A stretch of 64,000 bases of DNA from NCBI RefSeq assembly GCF_902832885.1, contig NZ_CADFDK010000001.1:434001-498000 (forward strand), in the 5' to 3' direction. The notes under the pieces were generated by a model. The model was given only the letters and a program-made list of their open reading frames with translations. It made no database searches and had not been told where the DNA came from. Source of the DNA: Burkholderia seminalis DSM 23518 (GTDB taxonomy: Bacteria; Pseudomonadota; Gammaproteobacteria; Burkholderiales; Burkholderiaceae). Shown piece by piece: positions 1 to 9,826 of the stretch (position 1 is the first letter of the stretch; every line of letters starts with the position of its first letter). Position numbers and translations under genes: made by a program.

Positions 1-195
1 ATCAAACACGATGCAACTTACCTCACGGCGTATGCACACAATCGCGCTTTGATGGTAAAAGAGGGGGACGCGGTAACGAAGGGGCAGAAGATCGCCGAGA
101 TGGGTAACAGCGACGCCGACCGCGTGATGCTGCATTTCGAGGTTCGCCGGCAGGGTAAGCCTGTCGATCCGCTGAAGTATTTGCCGCCTCAATAA
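1..195 (+). CDS. nlpD: NlpD-type LysM/M23 peptidoglycan hydrolase-like lipoprotein, C-terminal end only
   Basis: Only the last 64 codons are in the window, reading in frame 1 from the first base to TAA. The piece contains YLTAYAHN, a segment rich in KEGDAVTKGQ, and HFEVRRQGKPVDPLKYLP at the end. This is the typical final part of the LytM (M23) domain of NlpD/EnvC proteins, including the H-x-E-x-R strand and the closing DPLKYLP. In NlpD of Enterobacteria the LytM domain is degenerate and activates amidases rather than cutting peptidoglycan; the catalytic residues upstream cannot be checked here. It lies 11 bp before rpoS, and nlpD-rpoS is a classic gene pair in which the rpoS promoter lies inside nlpD. 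Confidence 0.85.
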   Translation: MKHDATYLTAYAHNRALMVKEGDAVTKGQKIAEMGNSDADRVMLHFEVRRQGKPVDPLKYLPPQ

Positions 196-206
196 CCGAG
201 ACGACC

Positions 207-1295
207 ATGCCGAAATCGAAGCGCCACGAGCCGCAAGCCGAATCTGAGAAGATCAGTCGTGCCACGCAAGCATCGGTGGGGCGAGCTGGTGCTTCGACGG
301 ACGACGAGGACGATATCGCGGACAACGAGCGCGATATCGAGGCACGCGACGCCGAGGTGGACGGCGGCGACGACGAGCGCGAAGGCCGCCCGGAAGCATC
401 GCCCGATGTCGACGATTTCCGCACGCTGCTGCAGGCCGAGCTCACGGCCGACACGATCCAGCATTACCTGAACCGAATCAGCGTGAAGCCGCTGCTGACC
501 GTCGAGGAAGAGCAGCGCTATTCCCGCCTGGCGAAGGCCGGCGAATTCGAGGCGCGGCAGGTGATGATCGAGCGCAACCTGCGTCTCGTCGTCAGTATCG
601 CGAAGGGGTATCTGAACCGCGGCGTCCCGCTGCTCGACCTGATCGAGGAAGGCAACCTCGGCCTCATGCACGCGATCGAGAAGTTCGACCCGACGCGCGG
701 GTTCCGTTTCTCGACCTATGCGACGTGGTGGATCCGGCAGAGCATCGAACGGGCGATCATGAACCAGGCCCGCACGGTGCGCCTGCCCGTGCACGTGATC
801 CGCGAGCTGAACCAGGTGCTGCGCGCGAAGCGCCACCTCGAAAAGAATTCGATGTCGACGGGCGAGGCGGCCGAGCGCCGCGAAGCCAGCATCGACGACA
901 TCGCCTATCTCACCGGCAAGACCGCCGAGGAAGTCACCGACATCCTCGCGCTCAACGAGCATACGGCGTCGCTCGACGCGCCGCTCGACCTCGATCCCGC
1001 GAGCAGCCTGCTCGACCTGTTGCCCGACGACCAGAGCCAGTCGCCCGATGCCGAGGTGCAGCACCGCGAGCTCGAGACGCTGACGCGCGCATGGCTGTCG
1101 CGTCTGTCGGACAAGCATCGGCACGTGATCGAACGCCGCTTCGGCCTGAACCACATCGAACCGGCGACGCTCGAGGAGCTCGCCGACGAGATGGGGCTGA
1201 CGCGCGAGCGCGTGCGGCAGATCCAGCAGGAAGCGCTGGTGCGCCTCAAGCGGTTCTTTGCCTCCAACGGCGTGCGCAAGGACGCCGTTCTGTAA
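207..1295 (+). CDS. rpoS: RNA polymerase sigma factor RpoS (sigma-38)
   Basis: 362 residues. It directs RNA polymerase to stationary-phase and general-stress promoters. Region 1.2 begins near residue 75, region 2 contains NLRLVVSIAKGYLNRG and YATWWIRQSIERAI (about 124-184), region 3 follows, and region 4 ends with the helix-turn-helix LADEMGLTRERVRQIQ (about 325-340). The TWWIRQSIERAIMNQ stretch and the position after nlpD favour RpoS over RpoD or RpoH. The N-terminus carries an acidic low-complexity extension (about residues 31-60, rich in D and E) not present in the 330-residue E. coli protein. The ATG at 207 follows nlpD by 11 bp; regulation by an internal nlpD promoter is expected but lies outside the window. 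Confidence 0.97.
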   Translation: MPKSKRHEPQAESEKISRATQASVGRAGASTDDEDDIADNERDIEARDAEVDGGDDEREGRPEASPDVDDFRTLLQAELTADTIQHYLNRISVKPLLTVEEEQRYSRLAKAGEFEARQVMIERNLRLVVSIAKGYLNRGVPLLDLIEEGNLGLMHAIEKFDPTRGFRFSTYATWWIRQSIERAIMNQARTVRLPVHVIRELNQVLRAKRHLEKNSMSTGEAAERREASIDDIAYLTGKTAEEVTDILALNEHTASLDAPLDLDPASSLLDLLPDDQSQSPDAEVQHRELETLTRAWLSRLSDKHRHVIERRFGLNHIEPATLEELADEMGLTRERVRQIQQEALVRLKRFFASNGVRKDAVL

Positions 1296-1298
1296 CCG

Positions 1299-2075
1299 AT
1301 GACTCCGATTCTTGTTTTTGACATCGAGACGATTCCCGATGTCGACGGCATTCGCCGTCTGGAAGACCTCCCTGCAACGCTCGACGATGCCGCGGTGGCC
1401 GAACATGCATTCGCCGCGCGCCGCGAGAAGACCGGCAGCGATTTCCTGCCGCATCACCTGCAGCGGATCGCCGCGATCTCGTGCGTGTTCCGCGACAACA
1501 ACGGTTTTCGCGTGCGCTCGCTCGGCACGCCGCAGGACAACGAAGCGACGCTGATCCAGTCGTTCTACCGCGTGATCGAGAAATACACGCCGCAGCTCGT
1601 GTCGTGGAACGGCGGTGGCTTCGACCTGCCGGTGCTCCATTATCGCGCGCTCGTGCACGGTATCCCCGCGACCCGCTACTGGGATCTCGGCGAGGACGAC
1701 CGCGAATTCAAGTGGAACAACTACATCTCGCGCTATCACACGCGGCATACCGACCTGATGGACGTGCTCGCGATGTATCAGGCGCGCGCGAACGCGCCGC
1801 TCGACGCGCTGGCGAAGCTGTGCGGCTTTCCGGGCAAGCTCGGGATGGACGGCAGCCAGGTGTGGCCGGCGTTCCGCGATGGCCGGATCGACGAAATCCG
1901 CAACTATTGCGAAACCGACGTCGTCAACACCTATCTGCTGTACTGCCGGTTCCAGTTGATGCGCGGCGGCCTGACACCGAGCGAGTATGCGGACGAGATC
2001 CTGATCGTGAAGAATGCGCTCGCGCTCGAGCCGGCGCCGCACTGGGTCGAGTACCTGGCCGGCTTCGACGCGTAG
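1299..2075 (+). CDS. predicted 3'-5' exonuclease of the PolB-like DEDD family
   Basis: 258 residues. The N-terminus has VFDIETIPD (residues 5-13), the ExoI motif of DEDD exonucleases with the catalytic D and E. An ExoII-like segment (SWNGGGFDLPVL) follows near residue 100, and a late YCETDVVNTYLLYCR segment supplies the last acidic residue. This pattern matches the stand-alone PolB-like 3'-5' exonuclease family (DNA_pol_B_exo2) rather than a full polymerase. It starts 3 bp after the rpoS stop, so the two genes are probably co-transcribed. Its DNA substrate and role are inferred from the family only. Confidence 0.9.
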   Translation: MTPILVFDIETIPDVDGIRRLEDLPATLDDAAVAEHAFAARREKTGSDFLPHHLQRIAAISCVFRDNNGFRVRSLGTPQDNEATLIQSFYRVIEKYTPQLVSWNGGGFDLPVLHYRALVHGIPATRYWDLGEDDREFKWNNYISRYHTRHTDLMDVLAMYQARANAPLDALAKLCGFPGKLGMDGSQVWPAFRDGRIDEIRNYCETDVVNTYLLYCRFQLMRGGLTPSEYADEILIVKNALALEPAPHWVEYLAGFDA

Positions 2076-2105
2076 CGGGGGCGGCCGGCGCCGCAATCGG
2101 CGCGG

Positions 2106-2960
2106 TCAGGCCAGCTCGAGCAGCACGGGCTGATGGTCGGACGCGCGCACGTCGCCTTCGATCTCGCAATACACGACGCGCGGCAGCAGCGTCTCGGTCA
2201 CGAATACGAAGTCGCACGCGAGCGGCCCTTCCGGCCATTGCGCCGTATCGTGGACGCCGGCCGTCGGTGGCGGCGCGCGGCCCGGGTGTCGCGCGACCCA
2301 AGCGTCGACGAAGCGCGGCGCGTCCGCGATCGGGGCCAGCAAGCGCCGGTACGCGTCGCTGTCGAATGCGCTGTTGAAGTCGCCGCAGACGATCGCATCG
2401 CACGGCTGGCCGGTCGCGCTGAACGGTCCCTCGGCAGTCTCGGCCGGCGCCGGGTGTTTCGCGTGCGCGCAGGCCTCGCGATGCCGGCCGCGCAGCGCAT
2501 CGACCTGTGCGAGCCGCTGGCGCGCCGAATAATATTCCAGATGGGTCGTCACCACGCGCAGCGCGCCGAAGGGCGCCTGCAGTTCGACGTCGAGCGCGAC
2601 GCGCGGCATCGACGGCGCGCCGGCGTCGGCCGGCCACGGCAGCCACTGGCGCAGCACGCGCCCGACCGGCAGCCGCGTCGCGATCACATTGCCGAACTGG
2701 CGGCGCGATGCGCCCGGTTCGATTGTCGGCAGATCGGCGCCGATCGCTTCGATGATCGTGTAGCCGGGCAGCCGCGCCGCGAGTTCGGCGAACTGGTCGG
2801 GGCCCGGCTGCCCGGGCAGTGCGCCGAAGCCGCGCGTGACCTCCTGCAGGCACAGCACGTCGAAATCGCCGAGCCGCCGGATCGTCGAGACGGTGCGGGA
2901 AAGGTCGACGACGCCGTCCGCATCCCGACCCCATTGGATGTTCCAGTCGATCAGTCGCAT
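2106..2960 (-). CDS. endonuclease/exonuclease/phosphatase (EEP) family protein
   Basis: 284 residues from the ATG complementary to 2958-2960; the frame stays open far upstream but only this start gives a family-like N-terminus ([11 protein letters not shown]). Key EEP motifs are present: the N of DWNIQ, LQEV with the metal-binding E near residue 40, a TTHLEYY segment, GDFN near residue 193, and a terminal [10 protein letters not shown] with the catalytic D and H. These proteins hydrolyse phosphodiester bonds in DNA, RNA or small molecules using Mg2+. The substrate cannot be read from sequence. No signal peptide is obvious, so it is probably cytosolic. Transcribed divergently from rlmD. Confidence 0.88.
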   Translation of the reverse strand: MRLIDWNIQWGRDADGVVDLSRTVSTIRRLGDFDVLCLQEVTRGFGALPGQPGPDQFAELAARLPGYTIIEAIGADLPTIEPGASRRQFGNVIATRLPVGRVLRQWLPWPADAGAPSMPRVALDVELQAPFGALRVVTTHLEYYSARQRLAQVDALRGRHREACAHAKHPAPAETAEGPFSATGQPCDAIVCGDFNSAFDSDAYRRLLAPIADAPRFVDAWVARHPGRAPPPTAGVHDTAQWPEGPLACDFVFVTETLLPRVVYCEIEGDVRASDHQPVLLELA

Positions 2961-3146
2961 GGTCGAATCTCCTGCCGGTTGGGCGTCGGGCGTCAGGGCC
3001 GCGCCCTCGCGCGTTCCAGTGTCTTGCGCGCCCGTGGGCCGTGGGCTGTCAGCCGGCTGCGCGAGTTTCGGCGCCATGCAGGGCCGTCCCTGATCGAGTA
3101 TCGACGGTCGCGCCATCCAAAGCGGGCGGTACGGGCCTTCGTCGTC

Positions 3147-3152
3147 TACAAT
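3147..3152 (+). promoter_or_regulatory. possible sigma-70 -10 element upstream of rlmD
   Basis: TACAAT lies 34 bp before the GTG start chosen for rlmD, in the gap divergent to the EEP gene. No good -35 hexamer is visible 16-18 bp upstream. Confidence 0.3.
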
Positions 3153-3185
3153 CTCGCCTTCTTCAACGTTTGTCAGGAAAAGCTG

Positions 3186-4583
3186 GTGTCCGAAGCCGTC
3201 CCCACTTCTGCGCGCAAATCGAAAAATGCGCCCGTCGCGCCCGGGCCCGCCCCGGTTCTCGAGATCGAATCGCTCGACATGGAAGCGCGCGGTGTCGGCC
3301 GCACGATCACCGAGGACGGCGAGCCGGGCAAGGTCATCTTCGTCGAGGGCGCGTTGCCGGGCGAACGCGTGACCTATTCGAGCTACCGCCGCAAGCCGAG
3401 CTACGAGCAGGCGACTGTTGTCGATATTCTGCGCCCGAGCGTGATGCGCACGCAGCCGAAATGCAAGTTCTTCGGTACCTGCGGCGGCTGCTCGATGCAG
3501 CATCTCGACATGCGTGCGCAGGTGGCGGTCAAGCAGCGCGTGCTCGAGGACAACCTGTGGCACCTGGCGAAGCTGCGCGCGGAAACGATGTTCGCGCCGA
3601 TCCACGGCCCGTCGTGGGGCTATCGCTACCGTGCGCGGCTGACCGTGCGCAACGTGGCGAAGAAGGGCGGCGTGCTGGTCGGGTTCCACGAGAAGAAGAG
3701 CAGCTACGTTGCCGACATGACGAGCTGCGAAGTGCTGCCGCCGCACGTGTCGGCGATGCTGGTGCCGCTGCGCCGGCTCGTCGAGGGGCTGTCGATCCGC
3801 GATCGGATGCCGCAGATCGAGCTGGCGGTCGGTTCGCAAGTCACGGCGCTCGTGCTGCGCGTGCTGGAGCCGATCAATGCGGACGATGAAGCGCTGCTGC
3901 GCGCGTTCGCGGACGAGCACAAGGTGCAGTTCTGGCTGCAGCCGAAGGGCCCGGACACGGTGACGCCGTTCTATCCGCTCGACGTGCCGCTCGACTACAC
4001 GCTGCCGGAGTTCGGCATCCGCATGCCGTTCAAGCCGACCGACTTCACGCAGGTCAATCATCAGATCAACCGTGTGCTGGTGGGGCGTGCGCTGCGCCTG
4101 CTGGCGCCGTCGCGCGACGACCGCGTGCTCGACCTGTTCTGCGGCATCGGCAACTTCACGCTGCCGCTCGCGCGGCTGTCGCGCGAAGTGATGGGCATCG
4201 AGGGCAGCGACACGCTGACGACGCGCGCGCTCGCGAATGCACGCGAAAACGGTGTCGACGGCCACACGACGTTCGCGTGCCGGAACCTGTTCGAGGTGAC
4301 GGGCGACGACCTCCGCGCGCTTGGCGCCTTCGACAAGTTCCTGATCGACCCGCCGCGCGAAGGCGCGCTCGCGGTGTCGAAGGCGCTGGCCGAGATCGCG
4401 CAGAGCGGCGCAGGCCCGCTGCCGAAGCGCATCGTCTACGTGTCGTGCAACCCGTCGACGCTTGCACGCGACGCGGGCCTGCTGGTGCACGAGGCCGGTT
4501 ACCGGCTGAAGGGCGCCGGTGTCGTCAACATGTTCCCGAATACGTCGCACGTCGAATCGATCGCGCTGTTCGAGCGCGACTGA
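3186..4583 (+). CDS. rlmD: 23S rRNA (uracil-1939-C5)-methyltransferase RlmD
   Basis: 465 residues from a GTG start preceded by AGGA. The longer open frame upstream overlaps the divergent gene and has no family-like sequence. An N-terminal TRAM-like domain (about 20-90) is followed by a 4Fe-4S cluster motif [10 protein letters not shown] (C93, C99, C102) and a SAM-binding methyltransferase domain with [16 protein letters not shown]. The catalytic region has [10 protein letters not shown] and [12 protein letters not shown] with the nucleophilic Cys. These features define the TrmA/RlmD family, and the Cys cluster plus length point to RlmD. It uses S-adenosylmethionine to methylate 23S rRNA. It converges on the BI-1 gene across a shared terminator. 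Confidence 0.95.
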   Translation: MSEAVPTSARKSKNAPVAPGPAPVLEIESLDMEARGVGRTITEDGEPGKVIFVEGALPGERVTYSSYRRKPSYEQATVVDILRPSVMRTQPKCKFFGTCGGCSMQHLDMRAQVAVKQRVLEDNLWHLAKLRAETMFAPIHGPSWGYRYRARLTVRNVAKKGGVLVGFHEKKSSYVADMTSCEVLPPHVSAMLVPLRRLVEGLSIRDRMPQIELAVGSQVTALVLRVLEPINADDEALLRAFADEHKVQFWLQPKGPDTVTPFYPLDVPLDYTLPEFGIRMPFKPTDFTQVNHQINRVLVGRALRLLAPSRDDRVLDLFCGIGNFTLPLARLSREVMGIEGSDTLTTRALANARENGVDGHTTFACRNLFEVTGDDLRALGAFDKFLIDPPREGALAVSKALAEIAQSGAGPLPKRIVYVSCNPSTLARDAGLLVHEAGYRLKGAGVVNMFPNTSHVESIALFERD

Positions 4584-4599
4584 GCCGGGCGGCGGACGT

Positions 4600-4628
4600 A
4601 AAAAAACCGGCCCGAAGGCCGGTTTTTT
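4600..4628. terminator. bidirectional Rho-independent terminator between rlmD and the YccA-like gene
   Basis: Arms AACCGGCC and GGCCGGTT are separated by CGAA. The stem is flanked by seven A on the left and ends in six T on the right. The A and T tracts make it work in both directions for the convergent genes. Confidence 0.92.
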
Positions 4629-4646
4629 CATGGGGCCCCGCGAACG

Positions 4647-5345
4647 TCAGTTGCGGTTGCCGCCGAAGATGCCGAGCAGGGCGAGCAGGTTCGTGAACAC
4701 GTTGTACAGGTCGAGGTAGATCGCGAGCGTGGCCGAGATGTAGTTCGTCTCGCCGCCGTTCACGACGCGCTGGACGTCGAACAGCATGTATGCGGAGAAG
4801 ATCGCGATCGCGAGCACCGACACGGTGAGCATCAGCGCCGGCAGTTGCAGGAAGATGTTCGCGACCGACGCGAGCAGGATCACGATCACGCCCATGAACA
4901 GCCACTTGCCGAGGCCCGAGAAATCGCGCTTGCTGACGGTGGCGATCGTCGCCATCGCGGCGAAGATGATGCCGGTGCCGCCGAACGCGAGCATGATCAG
5001 CGACGGGCCGTTCGAGAAGCCGAGGATGAAGCTCAGCAGCCGCGACAGCATCAGGCCCATGAAGAACGTGAAGCCGAGCAGCACGAACACGCCGGCCGCG
5101 CTGTTTTTCGTCCGCTCGATCGCGAACATGAAGCCGAACGCGATCGCGAAGAACGCGAGCAGGCTCATCATCGGGCTCGTGGCGGCGAACAGCGAGAAGC
5201 CCGTCGCGACGCCGACCCAGGCGCCCAGCACGGTCGGCACCATCGACAGCGCGAGCAGCCAGTACGTGTTCCGCAGCACGCGGTTGCGCACCTCGGCGGT
5301 GCTGACGGAACCGCCGCGGCCGAAATTGTACGGATAGTCGTTCAT
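4647..5345 (-). CDS. Bax inhibitor-1/YccA family membrane protein
   Basis: 232 residues from MNDYPYNFGR; the ATG at 5343-5345 is preceded on the coding strand by AGGAGA, which decides it over longer in-frame starts. After a short Gly-rich cytosolic N-terminus there are about seven hydrophobic segments, for example WLLALSMVPTVLGAWVGV and LLAFFAIAFGFMFAIE. The C-terminus has ATLAIYLDLYNVFTNLLALLG, a hallmark of BI-1/YccA proteins including the conserved Asp in the last helix. E. coli YccA modulates FtsH proteolysis, and BI-1 proteins can act as pH-gated Ca2+ leak channels. The role here is not known from the sequence. HflK and HflC, the FtsH partners, are encoded about 11 kb away. Confidence 0.92.
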   Translation of the reverse strand: MNDYPYNFGRGGSVSTAEVRNRVLRNTYWLLALSMVPTVLGAWVGVATGFSLFAATSPMMSLLAFFAIAFGFMFAIERTKNSAAGVFVLLGFTFFMGLMLSRLLSFILGFSNGPSLIMLAFGGTGIIFAAMATIATVSKRDFSGLGKWLFMGVIVILLASVANIFLQLPALMLTVSVLAIAIFSAYMLFDVQRVVNGGETNYISATLAIYLDLYNVFTNLLALLGIFGGNRN

Positions 5346-5539
5346 GGTTTCTCCTAACATTGAACGCGTGAGCGTCCGGGGCCGGTTCGGCGCACGCGGT
5401 GTGCGGCGCAGCAAACCGGAGCAGCTATGGCTAAGATACGTTCCGTGCCGGGAGGTTTCAATGGCCGTGCGGCAGAAAACATATGGATTCGGAACCTTTC
5501 ACGTGTGTAAGGGTTCAATCGCAATGATACACGGGATCG

Positions 5540-5548
5540 TGCTACAAT
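5540..5548 (+). promoter_or_regulatory. extended -10 promoter of ndk
   Basis: TGCTACAAT fits the extended -10 consensus TGnTATAAT, 46 bp before the ndk ATG. No strong -35 is seen, as is common for extended -10 promoters. Confidence 0.6.
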
Positions 5549-5594
5549 AGCGGATTCATTTGAACCTGTAACTTCTTAATTTTTTGGAGTTTTT

Positions 5595-6020
5595 ATGGCA
5601 ATCGAGCGCACCCTGTCGATCATCAAGCCGGATGCGGTGGCAAAGAACGTGATCGGCCAGATCTACAGCCGTTTCGAAGGCGCCGGCCTGAAGATCGTCG
5701 CATCGCGCATGGCACACCTGTCGCGTGCTGACGCAGAGAAGTTCTACGCGGTTCACGCGGCGCGTCCGTTCTTCAAGGACCTCGTCGATTTCATGATCTC
5801 GGGCCCGGTGATGATCCAGGTTCTGGAAGGCGAAGGCGCGATCCTGAAGAACCGCGACCTGATGGGCGCGACGGATCCGAAGAAGGCGGAAAAGGGCACG
5901 ATCCGCGCCGATTTCGCCGACAGCATCGACGCGAACGCCGTTCACGGCTCGGACGCTGCGGAAACGGCAGCGGTCGAAATCGCGTTCTTCTTCCCGGAAA
6001 TGAACGTTTACTCGCGTTAA
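5595..6020 (+). CDS. ndk: nucleoside diphosphate kinase
   Basis: 141 residues, the usual bacterial length. It transfers the gamma phosphate of ATP to NDPs and dNDPs through a phospho-histidine. The N-terminus [12 protein letters not shown] and the active-site segment [12 protein letters not shown] (catalytic His near residue 117) are unmistakable. The ATG follows TTTTTTGGAGTTTTT, a clear GGAG ribosome binding site. It has its own extended -10 promoter and heads the rlmN-rodZ-ispG-hisS gene series. Confidence 0.99.
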
Positions 6021-6075
6021 GCCCTGGCTGACAGCAAGTAGGCAGGATTCAGCGTACGCGGCAAGGCGGCACATC

Positions 6076-7215
6076 ATGACGAGCGAAACTTCCGTCAATC
6101 TTCTCGACTTCGATGCCGAGGGTCTTGTCGCGTACTGCGGCAGCCTGGGCGAGAAGCCGTTCCGCGCCAAGCAGTTGCAGCGCTGGATCCACCAGTACAA
6201 CGCCGGCGATTTCGACGGCATGACCGATCTCGCGAAGTCCCTGAGAGAAAAGCTCAAGGGCCGCGCGTCGATCGTGATGCCCGAGATCGCCAGCGATCAC
6301 GTTTCCACCGACGGCACGCGCAAGTGGCTGATCGACGTCGGAAACGGCAATGCGGTCGAAACCGTGTTCATCCCGGAAGAGACGCGCGGCACGCTGTGCG
6401 TGTCGTCGCAGGCCGGATGCGCGGTCAACTGCCGCTTCTGTTCGACGGGCAAGCAGGGCTTTTCCCGCAACCTGTCGACAGCCGAAATCATCGGCCAGCT
6501 CCGCATGGCCGAATTTGCATTGCGAGCGTCGCTGGGCCGCGCGCCTGGCCCGAACGGCAAGGCCGAACGGGTCGTCACCAACGTGGTGATGATGGGCATG
6601 GGCGAGCCGCTCCTGAATTACAGCGCGGTCGTGCCCGCGATGCGGCTGATGCTCGACGACAACGCGTACGGCCTGTCGCGCCGCCGCGTGACGCTGTCCA
6701 CGTCCGGCGTGGTGCCGATGATGGATCGCCTCGGCGCCGAGTTGCCGGTCGCGCTGGCCGTTTCGCTGCACGCGCCGAACGATGCGCTGCGCGACGAGCT
6801 GGTGCCGCTCAACAAGAAGTATCCGCTTCGCGAGCTGATGGCTGCATGCCAGCGCTATCTGAAAGTCGCGCCGCGTGACTTCATTACATTCGAATACTGC
6901 ATGCTGGACGGCGTCAACGACACCGAAGCGCATGCGCGCGAACTGCTGGCCGTCACGCGCGACGTGCCGTGCAAGTTCAATCTGATCCCGTTCAATCCGT
7001 TTCCGGAATCGGGCCTCATCCGCTCGAAGCCGGAGCAGATCAAGCGCTTCGCGCAGGTCCTCATCGACGCGGGTGTCATCACGACCGTGCGCAAGACGCG
7101 CGGCGACGACATCGATGCCGCGTGCGGCCAGCTGGCCGGCGCGGTGAAGGACCGCACGCGCCTGGCGGAGCGAACGGGTGCAGCAGGAAAAATCATCGAA
7201 GTTCGGGCAGTTTGA
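6076..7215 (+). CDS. rlmN: dual-specificity 23S rRNA/tRNA adenine-C2 methyltransferase RlmN
   Basis: 379 residues. This radical SAM enzyme methylates C2 of A2503 in 23S rRNA and A37 of some tRNAs. The cluster motif CAVNCRFC (C115-x3-C119-x2-C122) binds the 4Fe-4S cluster. [11 protein letters not shown] is the RlmN/Cfr GGE-like motif, and the C-terminal CGQLAG segment holds the Cys that resolves the methyl-protein intermediate. Starts 55 bp after ndk, so the two may share a transcript. Confidence 0.97.
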   Translation: MTSETSVNLLDFDAEGLVAYCGSLGEKPFRAKQLQRWIHQYNAGDFDGMTDLAKSLREKLKGRASIVMPEIASDHVSTDGTRKWLIDVGNGNAVETVFIPEETRGTLCVSSQAGCAVNCRFCSTGKQGFSRNLSTAEIIGQLRMAEFALRASLGRAPGPNGKAERVVTNVVMMGMGEPLLNYSAVVPAMRLMLDDNAYGLSRRRVTLSTSGVVPMMDRLGAELPVALAVSLHAPNDALRDELVPLNKKYPLRELMAACQRYLKVAPRDFITFEYCMLDGVNDTEAHARELLAVTRDVPCKFNLIPFNPFPESGLIRSKPEQIKRFAQVLIDAGVITTVRKTRGDDIDAACGQLAGAVKDRTRLAERTGAAGKIIEVRAV

Positions 7216-7279
7216 CGGGGGCACCTGGCCGGGGACGCCCGAACCCTTTGGCGGTGCAACACGCGAATAGCGATCGGTC

Positions 7280-7297
7280 GCGGCGCCTCGGCGCCGC
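7280..7297 (+). other. perfect intercistronic hairpin between rlmN and rodZ
   Basis: GCGGCGCC and GGCGCCGC are separated by TC and have no T tract, so this is not a usual terminator. It lies in the 163 bp gap between rlmN and rodZ, where many gamma-proteobacteria carry pilF; no pilF-like frame is visible here. Confidence 0.4.
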
Positions 7298-7378
7298 GCA
7301 TGGTATGGACAGTTGCGGGTGTCGGCCGGCAGGGCCGGCGGCGCCCGCCAGTGAAGAAGAATCGACGCGAGGACAAGG

Positions 7379-8389
7379 ATGAGTGAGCCGCAGCCGACTA
7401 ACGGCGCAGAGACGAATGCCGCGAAACCGGCACCGGCGGGACTGGAATCGCTGGCGGCGGTCGGCAGCCGGCTGGCGCAGCTTCGGGAGACGAAGGGCTG
7501 GTCGGTCGACGACGTATCGGCGCGACTCAAGGTCGCACCGCAGAAGCTCCGGGCGCTCGAGGCCGGCGACATCAGCCATCTGCCCGGTGTGACGTTCGCG
7601 CTCGGTGTCGTGCGCAGCTACGCGAAGATGCTCGGCGTCGATCCGGAGCCGTTCGCGCAGGCGTTGCGCCGTGAGCGCGGGGTGCCGGAAGTCGACCTGT
7701 CGATGCCCGCGTCGTCGGGGACGGATCTGCCGCGCGGCCGCGTGTCGATTCCGCTGGGCGGATCGTCGCGTCATCATCCGTGGCTGTGGGGAACGGCGAT
7801 CGTCGTCGTCGCGGTGGTCGCCGTACTGATGTGGCACACTGGCGGCGATTCGTCGGGCCTGCTCGCGCGCCTGAAGGGCAATGACGCGGAGCATGCGTCG
7901 GCGGCGAGCGCCTCGGCTGCGTCGCCGGCGGCTGCCGAAGAGGCGGCCGCGAGCGGCGCGTCGACCGTCTCCGCCAACGACGTTCCGGCCCCGGCGGCGG
8001 CATCCGCGGCGCCGGCGCAGGCAGTGGCATCCGCTGTCCCGGCGCCCGTGGCGACGGCCGCGGCATCGCAGCCGGTCGTGGTCGCGGCGGCGGCGAGCGC
8101 CGCCGTGCCGGTCCAGCCGGCGAGCGTCGCGGTCGCGGCAGGCCAGTCGGTGATCGAACTGAAGGTCAAGCAGGATTGCTGGTTCAGCGTGCGCGACAAG
8201 AACGGCAAGGAGCTGTTCTCGGCGCTGGTGCGGGCCGGCGAGACGAAGCAGGTCGCCGGCGACGGGCCGTTCAAGGTCACGATCGGCAACAAGGCGGGCC
8301 TCGACGCAGTCGCGTTCGACGGAAAACCTGTCGATCCGGCAAAATATTCGGCAGCGCGGGGTAATGTGGCACGGTTCACGTTGCCCTGA
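7379..8389 (+). CDS. rodZ: RodZ-like cytoskeletal helix-turn-helix membrane protein
   Basis: 336 residues. The N-terminal Xre-type HTH (about 25-90, with VGSRLAQLRETKGWSVDDV) is followed by a single membrane segment (about 134-152), an Ala/Pro-rich periplasmic linker (about 165-250), and a C-terminal DUF4115-like domain (about 255-336, with WFSVRDKNGKELFSALVRAGE). This is the RodZ architecture: the HTH binds MreB inside the cell and the periplasmic domain helps position wall synthesis. The position between rlmN and ispG is conserved for rodZ. Start at 7379 follows GAGGACAAGG. Confidence 0.9.
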   Translation: MSEPQPTNGAETNAAKPAPAGLESLAAVGSRLAQLRETKGWSVDDVSARLKVAPQKLRALEAGDISHLPGVTFALGVVRSYAKMLGVDPEPFAQALRRERGVPEVDLSMPASSGTDLPRGRVSIPLGGSSRHHPWLWGTAIVVVAVVAVLMWHTGGDSSGLLARLKGNDAEHASAASASAASPAAAEEAAASGASTVSANDVPAPAAASAAPAQAVASAVPAPVATAAASQPVVVAAAASAAVPVQPASVAVAAGQSVIELKVKQDCWFSVRDKNGKELFSALVRAGETKQVAGDGPFKVTIGNKAGLDAVAFDGKPVDPAKYSAARGNVARFTLP

Positions 8390-8393
8390 CGTC

Positions 8394-8453
8394 AAGCGCC
8401 GTGGCGAAGGCCTGTCGTCGATCTCGGCAGGCCGTGAGGGCACGGCGCTTTTT
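8394..8453 (+). terminator. long hairpin terminator or attenuator between rodZ and ispG
   Basis: Outer arms AAGCGCCGTG and CACGGCGCTT enclose an inner stem GGCCTG/CAGGCC, followed by a short T run ending at 8453. It begins 5 bp after the rodZ stop. It may only partly uncouple ispG from the upstream genes. Confidence 0.65.
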
Positions 8454-8501
8454 CAATTCATGCGCCGTGTCGCGGCGCATTCCGCGTAAATGGATCTATC
8501 G

Positions 8502-9806
8502 ATGCAATCCGAAGCTCAATCCCCACGCAGCAGTCAGATTTGTTCAACCGAGCCGGTGTTCGGCGGGCATCAGCCGCGCCGCGTATCGCATGCGGTGGAT
8601 GTCCGCTGGGGCGGGCAGCTCGTGACGATCGGCGGCGACGCGCCGGTGCGCGTGCAGTCGATGACGAATACCGACACGGCCGACGCGATCGGCACGGCGA
8701 TCCAGATCAAGGAACTCGCGAACGCGGGCTCCGAACTGGTGCGCATCACGGTCAACACGCCCGAGGCCGCGGCCGCCGTGCCGGCGATCCGCGAGCAGCT
8801 CGACCGGATGGGCGTGACCGTGCCGCTCGTCGGCGATTTCCACTACAACGGCCACCTGCTGCTGCGCGACTACCCGGGCTGCGCGGAGGCGCTGTCGAAG
8901 TACCGGATCAACCCCGGCAACGTCGGCCAGGGTGCGAAGCGCGATACGCAGTTCGCACAGATGATCGAGGCCGCGGCCAAGTACGACAAGCCGGTGCGGA
9001 TCGGCGTGAACTGGGGCAGCCTCGACCAGGATCTGCTCGCGCGCATGATGGACGAGAACGGCGCGCGTTCGCAGCCGTGGGACGCGCAGAGCGTGATGTA
9101 CGAGGCACTGATCCAGTCGGCGATCGGCTCGGCCGAACGGGCGGTCGAACTCGGCCTCGGCCGCGACCGCATCGTGCTGTCGTGCAAGGTAAGCGGCGTG
9201 CAGGACCTGATCGCCGTGTACCGCGAGCTCGGCCGCCGCTGCGGCTTTGCGCTGCACCTCGGGCTGACCGAGGCCGGCATGGGCTCGAAGGGCATCGTCG
9301 CGTCGACGGCCGCGCTCGGCGTGCTGCTCCAGGAAGGGATCGGCGACACGATCCGCATCTCGCTGACGCCGGAGCCGGGCGCGTCGCGCACGGGTGAAGT
9401 GATCGTCGGCCAGGAAATCCTGCAGACGATGGGTCTGCGCTCGTTCGCGCCGATGGTGATCGCGTGTCCGGGCTGCGGCCGCACGACGAGCACGCTGTTC
9501 CAGGAACTCGCGATGCAGATCCAGACCTACCTGCGCGAGCAGATGCCGGTCTGGCGCAAGGCGTATCCGGGCGTCGAGAAGATGAACGTCGCGGTGATGG
9601 GCTGCATCGTCAACGGTCCGGGCGAATCGAAGCACGCGAACATTGGCATCAGCCTGCCGGGTTCGGGCGAGAACCCGGCCGCGCCCGTCTTCATCGACGG
9701 CGAGAAGGTCAAGACGCTGCGCGGCGAGCGGATCGCCGAGGAATTCCAGCAGATCGTCAGCGACTACGTCGCACGCAATTACGGCCGCACCGAGGCCCTG
9801 AACTAA
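8502..9806 (+). CDS. ispG: (E)-4-hydroxy-3-methylbut-2-enyl-diphosphate synthase (flavodoxin)
   Basis: 434 residues from MQSEAQSP; an in-frame ATG at 8490 would add four residues and neither has a strong ribosome site. IspG makes HMBPP from MEcPP in the non-mevalonate (MEP) isoprenoid pathway using a 4Fe-4S cluster. The sequence has [10 protein letters not shown] near the N-terminus, [16 protein letters not shown] and GCIVNGPGE, with the cluster Cys residues in the last two motifs. It has the long insert type common in beta-proteobacteria. hisS follows after 20 bp. Confidence 0.97.
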   Translation: MQSEAQSPRSSQICSTEPVFGGHQPRRVSHAVDVRWGGQLVTIGGDAPVRVQSMTNTDTADAIGTAIQIKELANAGSELVRITVNTPEAAAAVPAIREQLDRMGVTVPLVGDFHYNGHLLLRDYPGCAEALSKYRINPGNVGQGAKRDTQFAQMIEAAAKYDKPVRIGVNWGSLDQDLLARMMDENGARSQPWDAQSVMYEALIQSAIGSAERAVELGLGRDRIVLSCKVSGVQDLIAVYRELGRRCGFALHLGLTEAGMGSKGIVASTAALGVLLQEGIGDTIRISLTPEPGASRTGEVIVGQEILQTMGLRSFAPMVIACPGCGRTTSTLFQELAMQIQTYLREQMPVWRKAYPGVEKMNVAVMGCIVNGPGESKHANIGISLPGSGENPAAPVFIDGEKVKTLRGERIAEEFQQIVSDYVARNYGRTEALN

Positions 9807-9826
9807 TTCGTCCACACACACGAACG

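Noticed and set aside
2961-4631. N-terminal extension of the EEP protein frame over rlmD
   Set aside because: Overlaps rlmD on the opposite strand and has no family-like residues; the EEP start at 2960 gives the right length.
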